Positions 35,401-42,620 of a stretch of 48,239 nt of DNA are shown piece by piece (the first letter of the stretch is position 1; each line of letters opens with the position of its first letter). Both the position numbers and the translations under genes were made by a program. The DNA lies in contig DOPM01000028.1 in assembly GCA_003513495.1 (NCBI GenBank), positions 91,391 to 139,629 of the forward strand, read 5' to 3'. The notes under the pieces are model-generated. The model saw nothing but the letters and a program-made list of their open reading frames with translations. It made no database searches and was not told the origin of the DNA. This stretch comes from Desulfosporosinus sp. (GTDB lineage Bacteria > Bacillota > Desulfitobacteriia > Desulfitobacteriales > Desulfitobacteriaceae).

Positions 35401-36040
35401 GAACTGGATGTTCTGGATTCAACGAACGGTCACGAAAGGCTTGCACCGCTTCCATATCTAAGAGCTTTGCAACTTCTTCATACTCTGGTACTTCTATCTT
35501 TTGAATTTCATGAGAAGTACGGAATCCGTCAAAGAAATGAAGAAACGGTATACGGGATTTAACCGTTACTAAGTGAGCAATAAAGCCCATGTCCAAAGCT
35601 TCTTGTACGTTGTGTGAAGAAAGCTGGGCAAAACCCGTTGACCGTACGGACATAACATCCTGATGATCACCAAAGATTGAGAGTGCATGCGTTGCCAAAG
35701 CACGGGCGCTAACATGGAATACGCACGGCAGAAGTTCACCGGCAATTTTATACATGTTTGGGATCATTAAAAGTAAACCTTGCGAAGCAGTATAAGTTGT
35801 AGTTAACACTCCTGCCTGAAGTGAACCGTGTACTGCTCCAGCAGCTCCTGCCTCAGATTGCATCTCCACTACCTTAACAGTTTGTCCGAAAATGTTTTTC
35901 CTTCCATGAGCAGCCCATTCATCAGCTAATTCAGCCATAGTTGATGAGGGGGTGATTGGAAAAATTGTGGCAACTTCTGTAAATGCGTACGACGCGTGGG
36001 CGGCGGCTTCATTTCCATCCATAGTTTTCGTTTTAGACAT
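32426..36040 (-). CDS. nifJ: Pyruvate:ferredoxin (flavodoxin) oxidoreductase
   Basis: This single-chain homodimeric enzyme of 1204 residues converts pyruvate and CoA to acetyl-CoA, CO2 and reduced ferredoxin. Domains run in the usual order: N-terminal TPP-binding half (PITPSSTMAELADEWAAHG), transketolase C-like CoA-related domain (ESDLAPLG-like region replaced by AVLDRTKEPGAIGEPLY), two [4Fe-4S] ferredoxin clusters (CIQCNQCSYICPH and CTGCGNCAEICPAK), and the TPP-binding half (NGACPGCGETPYIKL, GGDGWAYDIGFGGLDHVL, SNTGGQSSKSTP). AGGAGGG precedes the ATG. It is monocistronic and probably a main source of low-potential electrons for the hydrogenase and other ferredoxin users. Confidence 0.97.
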   Translation of the reverse strand: MSKTKTMDGNEAAAHASYAFTEVATIFPITPSSTMAELADEWAAHGRKNIFGQTVKVVEMQSEAGAAGAVHGSLQAGVLTTTYTASQGLLLMIPNMYKIAGELLPCVFHVSARALATHALSIFGDHQDVMSVRSTGFAQLSSHNVQEALDMGFIAHLVTVKSRIPFLHFFDGFRTSHEIQKIEVPEYEEVAKLLDMEAVQAFRDRSLNPEHPVLRGTAQNPDIYFQGREASNRFYAAVPDLVEQSMQEYKELTGREYHPFQYYGAEDAEYVIVAMGSICDTIEETIDYLVAKGEKVGVVKVYLYRPFSSDYFFKVLPKTVKKIAVLDRTKEPGAIGEPLYLDINAIFHTSDIRPVIVGGRYGLGSKDTTPSQVLSVYKNLQLDEPINSFTIGIVDDVTYKSLAEDEIIETAPEGTISCKLWGLGADGTVGANKQAIKIIGDHTKLYAQAYFQYDSKKSGGITVSHLRFGKKPIKSPYLTLSANYIACHNQSYVYQYDLLKGVKKSGNFVLNCQWTVDELEEKLPASMKQSIAKNKVNFYIIDAVSIARQIGLGSRINMIMQAAFFKLANVIPVEEAVDYLKESVIKTYGNKGQNIVDMNIAAIEHGVSSLIKVEIPADWENADNTQAQAAAAVEEPDFVKNILRPMNALEGDRLPVSAFLGREDGTFPVGTACFEKRGIAVTVPEWQIDKCIQCNQCSYICPHAAIRPFLMNEAEKLESYYVSAHFKINKLREKLVDEELNKKEKNIPETFTTKRAAGKGAEGLHFRMQVSALDCTGCGNCAEICPAKDKALIMKPAAEQIEQQAENWKFAMTLTNKSKLFDVTTVKGSQFAQPLLEFNGACPGCGETPYIKLITQLFGDRMMIANATGCSSIWGGSAPAVPYTTNQEGKGPSWANSLFEDTAEFGYGMYLGVRQLREKLVDLLNQALEMEISTELKEAFQEWLTGWDDAEASKAASAKILAELKGYVGDNKVLKEIIALKDNLIKKSQWILGGDGWAYDIGFGGLDHVLASGDDVNVFVMDTEVYSNTGGQSSKSTPRAAVAKFAAAGKKIRKKDLGMMAMSYGYVYVAQIALGANMAQTIKVIKEAEAYKGPSLIIAYSPCISHGLKAGMTMSLQEAKKAVDSGYWHLYHFNPDLIEEGKNPFTLDSEKPTTPFREFIMGEVRYSSLLNTFPESAEELFEGAEKYAKVRYDSYKRLTNQNWD

Positions 36041-36308
36041 TATTTATATCCCTCCTAATATGTAATGTTAAATCTAACTTTAAGACTTTTTGAAGGGTGT
36101 ACCCTCGTTAAGTCCACTTTCACTCCCAGATATTTCTCATACCACAATTATCAGGAGCAATTAATGCAATGCGTAAGATACCTTAAATTCACTATATCTC
36201 AAGTTCCCTACGCCAGTTCTTATATATATGCAGAATTTTCAGAATAAGAAGTTCGGCAGAATTATATCCTTTAATTTCCGTACTTAAATCTTGGTATGAT
36301 ATACTTGT
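36041..36308 (-). other. Upstream region of the pyruvate oxidoreductase gene
   Basis: AT-rich leader sequence. The ribosome-binding site AGGAGGG is clear. I see no defined operator or riboswitch. Confidence 0.4.
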
Positions 36309-36410
36309 TTAATCGGTTATCTTAATTAAATCGCATGCTATCACTCCTATTAAATATTTATTCCTCATAGAGACTAAATCAAGATATTCTGTCTTAAACA
36401 CATTTGTCAT
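36309..36410 (-). CDS. Possible small protein of 33 residues
   Basis: The frame begins MTNVFKTEYLDLV and ends CDLIKITD. A very strong AAAGGGGGGG lies 4 bases before the ATG, which is its main support. I recognise no family, and no terminator or promoter is evident. It could be an upstream leader of the pyruvate oxidoreductase transcript. The 290 bases further upstream (to 36700) hold nothing I can identify. Confidence 0.35.
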   Translation of the reverse strand: MTNVFKTEYLDLVSMRNKYLIGVIACDLIKITD

Positions 36411-36700
36411 TAAACCCCCCCTTTCATAAAAATTACACTAGTTTAAGCCTTGTAATTTTCTCATAAGCTTCCATATACTTTTGTGCATTTGCTTTATAAC
36501 ATTGGTTCAAATATCTCGGAACTCTCCTTAAGACCTTCTAGAGTTTAATTCCACAAATACGCTTGTCTTCTTACACTTTTTCAAAGCTGAACCTGTAAGG
36601 TAACCTCTTACTATGCATTCCGTTTTGATAATTTCTACTACTTTACCAACACTGATCTGTCCTTCAAAACTTCTTCCTTTCACATTAAACTTATTAAAAA

Positions 36701-36748
36701 AGGCCAATATTTATAAACTTGAATATTCAAGTTTATAAATATTGGCCT
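36701..36748 (-). terminator. Perfect 48-bp palindrome ending the DUF2294 transcript
   Basis: Two perfectly complementary 24-base arms (AGGCCAATATTTATAAACTTG...) have no loop and are centred on GAATATTC. On the minus strand TTTTTT follows, so it can act as a terminator for the DUF2294 gene. Confidence 0.75.
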
Positions 36749-36804
36749 ACACTGCAACAAGTATTCCATACCCTTTGCTTGGTCAACCAAACTATTATTT
36801 TGGA

Positions 36805-37176
36805 TTATATTCTTTCCTCAATATCACAACTAACTGTTAGAACAATTACTTTTTCCCCAGTCCTTGTGCTTACGTCGGAGTGCATACTCACAATTTCAAT
36901 ATTAACTATATCATTTATTAGTTCTTCCAAGTGATTTCTAGCATTTTCAAACAGAGCTGTTCTCATGCCTTTAATCAATTTTATACCTTGGTCATTATTA
37001 GCAAGATTTTGTTCAGCCTGACATAAATACCCATCAATGATTATCAATATGTGGTTTTGGATTATCCTTGTTTTGATGCCCTTAGGACCACGCCCCATAT
37101 ACACCTTCTCAAACTTACTTACTGCATCACTTATTTGTGCCTCAATTTGACCTTTTGTGTATTTTGGAGTATTCAT
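36805..37176 (-). CDS. DUF2294 family protein
   Basis: This 123-residue cytoplasmic protein has the DUF2294 signature: a helical start (QIEAQISDAVSKFEKVYMGR), GPKGIKTRI, AEQNLANNDQG and a C-terminal HSDVSTRTGEKVIVLTVS. The function of the family is not established to my knowledge. The ATG behind GGAGAGG is chosen; the upstream ATG five codons earlier overlaps that site. A promoter lies about 150 bases upstream and a palindromic terminator follows. Confidence 0.85.
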   Translation of the reverse strand: MNTPKYTKGQIEAQISDAVSKFEKVYMGRGPKGIKTRIIQNHILIIIDGYLCQAEQNLANNDQGIKLIKGMRTALFENARNHLEELINDIVNIEIVSMHSDVSTRTGEKVIVLTVSCDIEERI

Positions 37177-37326
37177 TTCTATCCTCTCCATGTCGTACTA
37201 TAATAAATTATTTTTATAACAAAGTAAAGCTATAAAAGTACGATGACGACTTTCTAAAATAACAAAGCTAGATACTTCCAGTATCTGTATATTTTCTCAA
37301 TTCAAAATACTCACTTTAATTTAGTA

Positions 37327-37356
37327 AGTATACAATAGAAATTCTTTACTCGTCAA
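37327..37356 (-). promoter_or_regulatory. Probable promoter of the DUF2294 gene
   Basis: On the minus strand TTGACG and TATACT are 18 bases apart. The predicted leader of about 145 bases is long and contains a tiny frame (TTG start, eight codons) behind GAGGAGG. Confidence 0.5.
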
Positions 37357-37433
37357 TAGCATTTATTTTTTAAATTCGGGACTAATCAATGTTCCTCCTC
37401 AATGCTAACTCAAAGAATACGCTGCTCAGTCTT

Positions 37434-37774
37434 CTACTTTCCCACCTTGATAAACAACACAATCGCCACAAGATTAAGGAATTCCTCCTACCAGACCGGC
37501 CATGGACGGGCCAAGGATCGGATTATATCCGCTTCCTGCCAGATAGATAGGGAGTGCTGCACCGGCATTCACCGTGGAATGGATCATGGCTAAGATACCA
37601 AGCCAGGGATAACCTATATACTCGGCTCCATAATTATGCCCATTGCAATAATAGGAGCATGCCATCCCCCCAGACAATCCCGGTAATCACCAGGGCCGCT
37701 CTGTCGGAAAAAACTCCCGCAATTTGGGCAGAAGATACCCTCTCCAGCCAAGTTCTTCCCCCAAATTCGGAATA
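37434..37774 (-). pseudogene. Decayed CPBP-family intramembrane protease gene
   Basis: Pieces of one CPBP (Abi/CAAX-protease-like) protein are spread over shifted frames. First comes SDRAALVITGIVWG. The next frame restores WHAPIIAMGHNYGAEYIGY and PWLGILAMI, joined directly to HSTVNAGAALPIY. A last shift restores NLVAIVLFIKVGK at the natural end. The stretch between ILAMI and HSTVN is shorter than in intact family members. The N-terminal half is missing. At least two frameshifts and one deletion make function impossible. Confidence 0.75.
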
Positions 37775-37819
37775 ATATTGACCACCGGACGAGGGGATTT
37801 CCGACCCGAGCACAACTTT

Positions 37820-37873
37820 AAGGAGCTGCCACAAAATGACGTCTGTATTGACATCATTTTGAGACAGCTCCTT
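37820..37873 (-). repeat. Imperfect 54-bp inverted repeat at the edge of the CPBP remnant
   Basis: AAGGAGCTGTCTCAAAATGA and its imperfect complement form a long stem with a six-base loop. It may be a terminator for the DUF1450 gene or the end of a mobile element that removed the protease N-terminus. Confidence 0.5.
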
Positions 37874-37936
37874 TTGACGCTTATTGCTCATCTTAGCTGC
37901 AATTACGGAACTACTAAAGATAGGGTGACTAATATA

Positions 37937-38152
37937 CTATAAGGCATTTTCTCGAATCATATCGTACAATTCATCTGCACTTTCAGCTTGGACTAATTCA
38001 TCATCGACTAAGGCGAATGGACCAACAGCACAATCACCGCAGTATCCCAAACATGATTCAACCTCTACACTAACACCATCTTTTTTTAAATTATCTGCCA
38101 CATATTCAGTCCCAAACTGGAAGTTATTTTCACAAAACTTTACTTGCTTCAT
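37937..38152 (-). CDS. DUF1450 family protein (YuzB-like)
   Basis: This 71-residue protein has the cysteines of the family (KFCENN near the start, then ESCLGYCGDC), suggesting a thioredoxin-like or metal/Fe-S-binding fold related to the 2Fe-2S thioredoxin-like ferredoxins. The ATG behind AGGAG is chosen; the GTG three codons earlier overlaps that site. It begins one base after the stop of the FAD oxidoreductase gene, so the two are coexpressed and may form an electron-transfer pair. Confidence 0.85.
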   Translation of the reverse strand: MKQVKFCENNFQFGTEYVADNLKKDGVSVEVESCLGYCGDCAVGPFALVDDELVQAESADELYDMIRENAL

Positions 38153-38153
38153 T

Positions 38154-39383
38154 TTACTCACTCCTAGCGGTTTTTGATTCTTTTATTATTTGAATTATTT
38201 CGCTGAAAGATACGTTCCCATAGTCTAGGTTCTTAAGTAGAATTTCATTTTCAATGGCACCTTTTAAGGCAGGCGAAGATTTTATGTCTCCAATAACCAT
38301 TGCACCAATTATCCTATCATTATTAAACAAGATCTTTCTATAATTATTTTCCTGCAGTCTGTCCACGACAATATTTGTAGCTTTATCTTCTTTAACTTCC
38401 CCCATTGAAAACAGTGATAGTTTAAATGCATTTAACGTTGTTACAGGCACAATATGATCGAAAATTGCGTTTTTACCTGAAATATTGTAACCCGCTACCT
38501 TGCCTTGCCCTATGGCTATATTCCATAACCCATAAGGTTTCCTTTTATATTCCGCAACATCTCCTGCTGCATATATATCTTGAAGGTTAGTCTCCATTCT
38601 CTCATCGACTAAAATACCATAATTAGTATCGATCTTTGTATTTCCTATAATATCAATATTAGGTTTCGTACCGATAGAATATATAACTGCATCACAATCA
38701 ATGACTTCACCGCCGACTGTTTTGAAACCTTCCACCTTGTCCCGACCCGAGATTTCAGCTATCTCAGTGTTAAAGAGAATTTCAATTCCACTGGATTCAA
38801 TTGCTTTTGCTAAAATATCTGATGCTTCCTCATCAAGTTCTTTACGCATAAGCCTTTGGGATCGATTAGAAAGAATAACCTTTTTACCCATTTCTGATAA
38901 TATCCAAGCAGTCTCTAAACCTTGTATTCCTCCACCAATAATTAATATTTTCTCCGCACCTTTTATATAGTCCATAATATTCCAGGCATCAAGCAGTGTT
39001 TTTAAGGTATATACCCCTGATGTTTTAATTCCGGGTACAGAAGGTTCAATATTATGCGAACCATTAGCAATTAGTAACTTATCATAACCAATTACTTTAC
39101 CATCAGATAATTGTACGCTTTTTTCCCTTGTGTCTATTGAGACAGCTCCAGTCCCTAAATATAAATTAATTTCATTATCTCTATACCATTCCTTGTTCTG
39201 AAGTAATATCTTATCTGCTTCCAGCGAGCTTAACAGGCCTTTTGAGAGCCTAATCCGGTTATAAGGATAAAACTTTTCTTCCCCAATTAGATGTATTTCA
39301 CTTTGTTTATCAACTTCTCTGATTGATTTAATAGCTGAAAGAGCCGCTATTCCATTTCCAATAATCGCTATCTGTTGTGGCAT
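38154..39383 (-). CDS. FAD-dependent pyridine nucleotide oxidoreductase (NADH:rubredoxin/nitrite reductase-like)
   Basis: This 409-residue flavoprotein has an FAD-binding N-terminus (IAIIGNGIAALSAIKSI), PYNRIRLSKGL, an NADH-binding Rossmann motif (ILIIGGGIQGLETAWIL at about residue 145), and the second FAD motif DIYAAGDVAEY (about 270). It resembles the rubredoxin reductase and NirB N-terminal class, with no redox-active CxxC pair. Likely partners are a rubredoxin or the DUF1450 protein encoded next. The role may be oxygen or peroxide defence, which is an inference from the class. Confidence 0.9.
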   Translation of the reverse strand: MPQQIAIIGNGIAALSAIKSIREVDKQSEIHLIGEEKFYPYNRIRLSKGLLSSLEADKILLQNKEWYRDNEINLYLGTGAVSIDTREKSVQLSDGKVIGYDKLLIANGSHNIEPSVPGIKTSGVYTLKTLLDAWNIMDYIKGAEKILIIGGGIQGLETAWILSEMGKKVILSNRSQRLMRKELDEEASDILAKAIESSGIEILFNTEIAEISGRDKVEGFKTVGGEVIDCDAVIYSIGTKPNIDIIGNTKIDTNYGILVDERMETNLQDIYAAGDVAEYKRKPYGLWNIAIGQGKVAGYNISGKNAIFDHIVPVTTLNAFKLSLFSMGEVKEDKATNIVVDRLQENNYRKILFNNDRIIGAMVIGDIKSSPALKGAIENEILLKNLDYGNVSFSEIIQIIKESKTARSE

Positions 39384-39548
39384 CTTTTCTCATTCCCTTC
39401 AGCAAAATGGTATCCTTTTATCTTCTCCTTTCCTTCCTAAATTTACTCTACCTAAAGTAAACGTGAAGGTTGATCGACAACATAAGCGCTCGACAGGACG
39501 TCAGACATATTGGAGCGTCTTCTAAAATGAAATTGCACACACAAAATA

Positions 39549-39591
39549 GCACTTTTATTTCTTTTTGCAAGCTTAAAAGAAATAAGAGTGC
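39549..39591 (-). terminator. Terminator after the Ada-type gene
   Basis: GCACTCTTATTTCTTTT pairs with AAAAGAAATAAAAGTGC (one G.U pair) around a nine-base loop on the minus strand, about 20 bases after the stop codon. Confidence 0.7.
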
Positions 39592-39611
39592 CGATTAATA
39601 TAAACTTATTC

Positions 39612-39887
39612 CTAGAACGAATTATTTTCTTTCCATTTGGCATATTCTTTTGGCATACAATTCTCACACGGGCGATATCCTGCCGAAATTGCTGTATCTT
39701 CGTCTGCGAAAAACACACGATATTTAAAATATTGCCCGTTACGAAGAAAACGAAGTGCTGATGGACAATCTAAGCGACCATATATTTTAAGCTCACGATG
39801 ACCTCCTAAAGTTCCCTTAGTGTCGCTTATATAGGTGTTACCACTTGAATCAAGAAGGTTAAAAACCTTTATAAAGTTTTTTTCCAT
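39612..39887 (-). CDS. Ada-type metal-binding domain protein
   Basis: This 91-residue protein consists essentially of one Ada zinc-binding domain (PF02805-like). The typical end YRPCENCMPKEYAKWK and an upstream cysteine in LDCPSALRF are present. In Ada the four zinc cysteines repair methylphosphotriesters in DNA. Here only CENC and LDC are visible, so one ligand may be missing or supplied by another residue. The start is the ATG behind AAAGGGGGA. The helix-turn-helix and methyltransferase parts of Ada are absent. It probably follows the 56-residue gene on one transcript. Confidence 0.78.
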   Translation of the reverse strand: MEKNFIKVFNLLDSSGNTYISDTKGTLGGHRELKIYGRLDCPSALRFLRNGQYFKYRVFFADEDTAISAGYRPCENCMPKEYAKWKENNSF

Positions 39888-39920
39888 GCTAAATCCCCCT
39901 TTGTCTTTTCCCTTAATCAC

Positions 39921-40091
39921 TTAAATGCAGTTCATCTGAAGCTTTTCAACGATCCTTTTGAATTTGCTTCTCTTCGGCAAAGATGAGAATGCCGGATTAT
40001 GAACCACTGCATCCGCCATGCTTAAAATCGCTGACAACCTTCTGTACAATTGACGAATATTTTCTTTTTTCATTTGTAGCTTATTGTCCAT
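39921..40091 (-). CDS. Small protein of 56 residues upstream of the Ada-type gene
   Basis: The sequence begins MDNKLQMKKENIRQLYRRLS, continues AILSMADAVVHNPAF and ends VEKLQMNCI. It is basic, helical and has a natural coding pattern. It ends 33 bases before the Ada-type gene, so both may be cotranscribed. The ribosome-binding site is weak, which lowers confidence. I do not recognise the family. It might be the 3' fragment of a larger gene, but no frame continues upstream. Confidence 0.5.
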   Translation of the reverse strand: MDNKLQMKKENIRQLYRRLSAILSMADAVVHNPAFSSLPKRSKFKRIVEKLQMNCI

Positions 40092-40405
40092 TAATTCATC
40101 ATACTAATGTTAAAATACATATTTTTAATCAATACTATTCTATCCATGATGCAATTTGCAACCACGTTTCTTAGGTCAAAAAGCTTTCATCCACTTGCTC
40201 TTCTAAATTTATAAAACGTTGATAAAGGAAACTGAATGAATGGATGTCTTTGTCGTGACTCGACCTTTGGATGCAGCATTACAACAATGAAATTACGCAG
40301 CCCAATTTCCCTTCCTCAAACTGTAAGGCCCCTTCAGGTTTGATATATGTACAAATCGAAAAGACCACTGTCTATAAAAACAATGGTCTAGATGATATGC
40401 ATATT

Positions 40406-40455
40406 TGGTTGGAGCGACATGATTTGAACATGCGACCTCTACCACCCCAAGGTGA
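40406..40455 (-). pseudogene. tRNA 3'-end fragment (Pro-like) with encoded CCA
   Basis: The minus strand ends GTCGCTCCAACCA, preceded by a good T-arm (GCATG-TTCAAAT-CATGT). A degenerate anticodon-arm-like TTGGGGT sits further 5'. The 5' half of a tRNA is missing: no strand matching the acceptor (TGGAGCG) occurs upstream. Such 3' fragments commonly mark the far attachment site of integrated elements. The flanking 40092-40405 and 40456-40802 stretches hold no gene I can support. Confidence 0.6.
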
Positions 40456-40802
40456 CTTAAACGTTTTATACCCCTTACACATAGTCTATTAAGGAGTTCA
40501 CAGTTAGTACCACTTAACAAGAAGTACCCATAGGAAAATAGTAAACGGGTTTGACCATTCCGTCAAGTGGTTTACAGTTTTGGTAAATAGTTAATTAGTC
40601 TGCAACCCTTATATAGCAAGTGGTTTCGATGCCTAAAAGTTTACAAATAGAGTAGATAATTATAATTCTCGACAATTACTTCAAGTAAAGCATTTTGACC
40701 TTTTCTCGTTAAATCGGACAGCCTAGAGTTAGGGTTTCCTTTCGAAATCGTAGAATTACCTGATAGTATTAAGGACTTACAATTAATGAACCCAGACTTA
40801 AC

Positions 40803-42188
40803 TCATCTGATACTCTCCCCACGGAGCAAGGCCTTGAGGTCAGCAAGCCCTACTTTCCACCCATCTGCTAGTTGTAGGGCTGCCCGCTTGACCATTACAT
40901 ATCCCTGAACTACTTTCCACGTAAAACTCACGGCCGGTTCATCAAACGTGTAATCACACATCCACGGCTTGGGTTTGGTCAGGCGCCCCTCCTTCTCGAA
41001 CAGGCGTTCCAGAGGAGTCCCCACCCCGGCTTCGATTTTATTGTAGTTAAAAACTTCGGGGCTACCAACCGAGCGTAGAAACTCCCCGTTTTGCATAAGT
41101 TCATTGAAAGATAACGTCGGGTCGAACGGGATAAACCCGATTTTAGCCGGCAGGCCCCACTCTTTTAGCTTGAGCAAAACCTCGTGATTTTGCTCGACTG
41201 TCGTTCCCTTGCCGTAGCGGTCGAGAATACGTTGAACGCCTGACTCGATCCCCAAGCGAACCTCCACGCACCCGACATCACGCAAAGCCTTGAAAAGATC
41301 TTCCTCCACGTTGTCTACCCGGCACTCTATCGAAAATTTGAAACGCAGACCACGCCGCCGCAATTCCTCGATAAAATCCCAGGCCCTCCGAACCCCCACC
41401 TCACCGCGACCGAAGAAGTTATCATCCAGAAAATCAAGATGGCTCACGTTGAAGCACCGCTGTAGTTCCTCGATCTCGTCGACAACGTTGCCGGCGCTGC
41501 GCGGGCGCCACTTTGACCCTGGCGATTTAGAATTCATTGCAGCTGGACAGCAAAAGATACAGTGCCCATCACACCCCCTGGAGGAGATAACCATTGGCAG
41601 TCGGCCCCACCTGAGGATATGTGGGAGCGTATCCCGAGCCGGAAAAGGCAGCGCATCGAGATCCTCTATGAGAGGGCGAGGCCCGTTGGCCCGAACCGTG
41701 TCGCCTTCCCGATAATGCAGGCCGAGTATCTTAATTAAAGAATCTCCGGAGGGTCTCGGGGTGCCGTACGAGTTAAGGGCCTCTAGTAGCTCTGGCAGCG
41801 TTTTCTCGCCCTCCCCCACCATGAGGCTATCCAGGCCTGGAACTAACTCAAGAATCTCAGACTCCATCATCGTGGCGACTGGCCCGCCCGCTGTAATATG
41901 CCCCGTGTAGCCCCCACGACGCAGGCGCTCCACCAGGTCGATCACATATGGCATGTTGACTTGGAGCAGACGAAAGCCGACCAGATCTGGTTTTTGGTCC
42001 TGAACACATTTGAGCGTTGCGGGCACACCGAGCCGGAAAAGTGACGCATCAAGAATGGTGACCTGGTATCCTAACTGCCTGAGAACGGCAGCCAAGTAAC
42101 CGAGTCCGAGATTTTCGCTGTGAGGTTCCCAAAGCCGGAGATCCGCAGGTGGGTTGATGAGCATGATTTTTTGGAATGCAACGTGCAT
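40803..42188 (-). CDS. B12-binding-domain radical SAM protein
   Basis: This 461-residue protein has an N-terminal cobalamin-binding Rossmann domain (about 1-150; LINPPADLRLWEP, then LGYLAAVLRQLGYQVTILDA). The radical SAM core follows, with the cluster motif RGCDGHCIFC (about residue 207). The order is that of the P-methylase/BchE-like class, which performs methylations or ring rearrangements. The DxHxxG cobalamin motif is not obvious, so cofactor use is uncertain. AAGGAGG lies 7 bases before the ATG. The gene is clearly GC-richer than its surroundings and sits beside a tRNA fragment, both signs of transfer. There is no neighbouring pathway gene to name a substrate. Confidence 0.88.
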   Translation of the reverse strand: MHVAFQKIMLINPPADLRLWEPHSENLGLGYLAAVLRQLGYQVTILDASLFRLGVPATLKCVQDQKPDLVGFRLLQVNMPYVIDLVERLRRGGYTGHITAGGPVATMMESEILELVPGLDSLMVGEGEKTLPELLEALNSYGTPRPSGDSLIKILGLHYREGDTVRANGPRPLIEDLDALPFPARDTLPHILRWGRLPMVISSRGCDGHCIFCCPAAMNSKSPGSKWRPRSAGNVVDEIEELQRCFNVSHLDFLDDNFFGRGEVGVRRAWDFIEELRRRGLRFKFSIECRVDNVEEDLFKALRDVGCVEVRLGIESGVQRILDRYGKGTTVEQNHEVLLKLKEWGLPAKIGFIPFDPTLSFNELMQNGEFLRSVGSPEVFNYNKIEAGVGTPLERLFEKEGRLTKPKPWMCDYTFDEPAVSFTWKVVQGYVMVKRAALQLADGWKVGLADLKALLRGESIR

Positions 42189-42419
42189 AGGTAATCCTCC
42201 TTGTTTTATATTGGACCCATATTTGTTTATCTAGCTAGTCGTACCTTCGTCGAACTGATTAGGGTACTCCCTCCCCCAATATTATGAAGACTAATATAGT
42301 GTACTAATTACACATTTATCCTCTATTTCCTGCAATTAGAACAAAAGATTGCCAATTTCTTCATTTTCCAGTACATACGTTAGATATAATTCCATTCCAC
42401 ATAGAAGATTTCCATGGTT

Positions 42420-42472
42420 TTTAAGTCTATATAAAATTTCGACTCGCTATCTGCACCTTCTTTGGGTAATTG
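42420..42472 (+). repeat. Intergenic repeat 1, copy downstream of the CWB2 gene
   Basis: Matches 32068-32117 (TTTAAGTCTATATAAAATTT...CTGCACCTT). The rest of 42189-42419, upstream of the radical SAM gene, shows nothing identifiable beyond that gene's ribosome-binding site. Confidence 0.7.
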
Positions 42473-42491
42473 GGAGGATTGGGCGTAAAAA

Positions 42492-42513
42492 AAGCACCGC
42501 TTAAACGATGCTT
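42492..42513 (-). terminator. Terminator of the CWB2 gene
   Basis: AAGCATCG pairs with CGGTGCTT (one G.U pair) around TTTAAG and is followed by TTTTTTTACG on the minus strand. Confidence 0.75.
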
Positions 42514-42620
42514 CATTTACCCTAGAAAGCAGAAAAGCCCAGTACTACATAACCAACCGCGATTCCAAAAGAAAAGATTTGTTCAAGCTTAATCCCAGCA
42601 ATTCTGAATCTATGGAATTG

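Noticed and set aside
39452..39718. 88-codon frame overlapping the Ada-type gene
   Set aside because: It is a shifted frame of the real gene and crosses its terminator.
40640..40800. Protein-like readthrough after the radical SAM stop codon (about 46 codons)
   Set aside because: No start, no recognisable motif, and AT-rich DNA can stay open by chance over this length.
41290..41715. 141-codon plus-strand frame inside the radical SAM gene
   Set aside because: Antisense shadow in GC-rich DNA; Arg/Ser-rich and without domain features.
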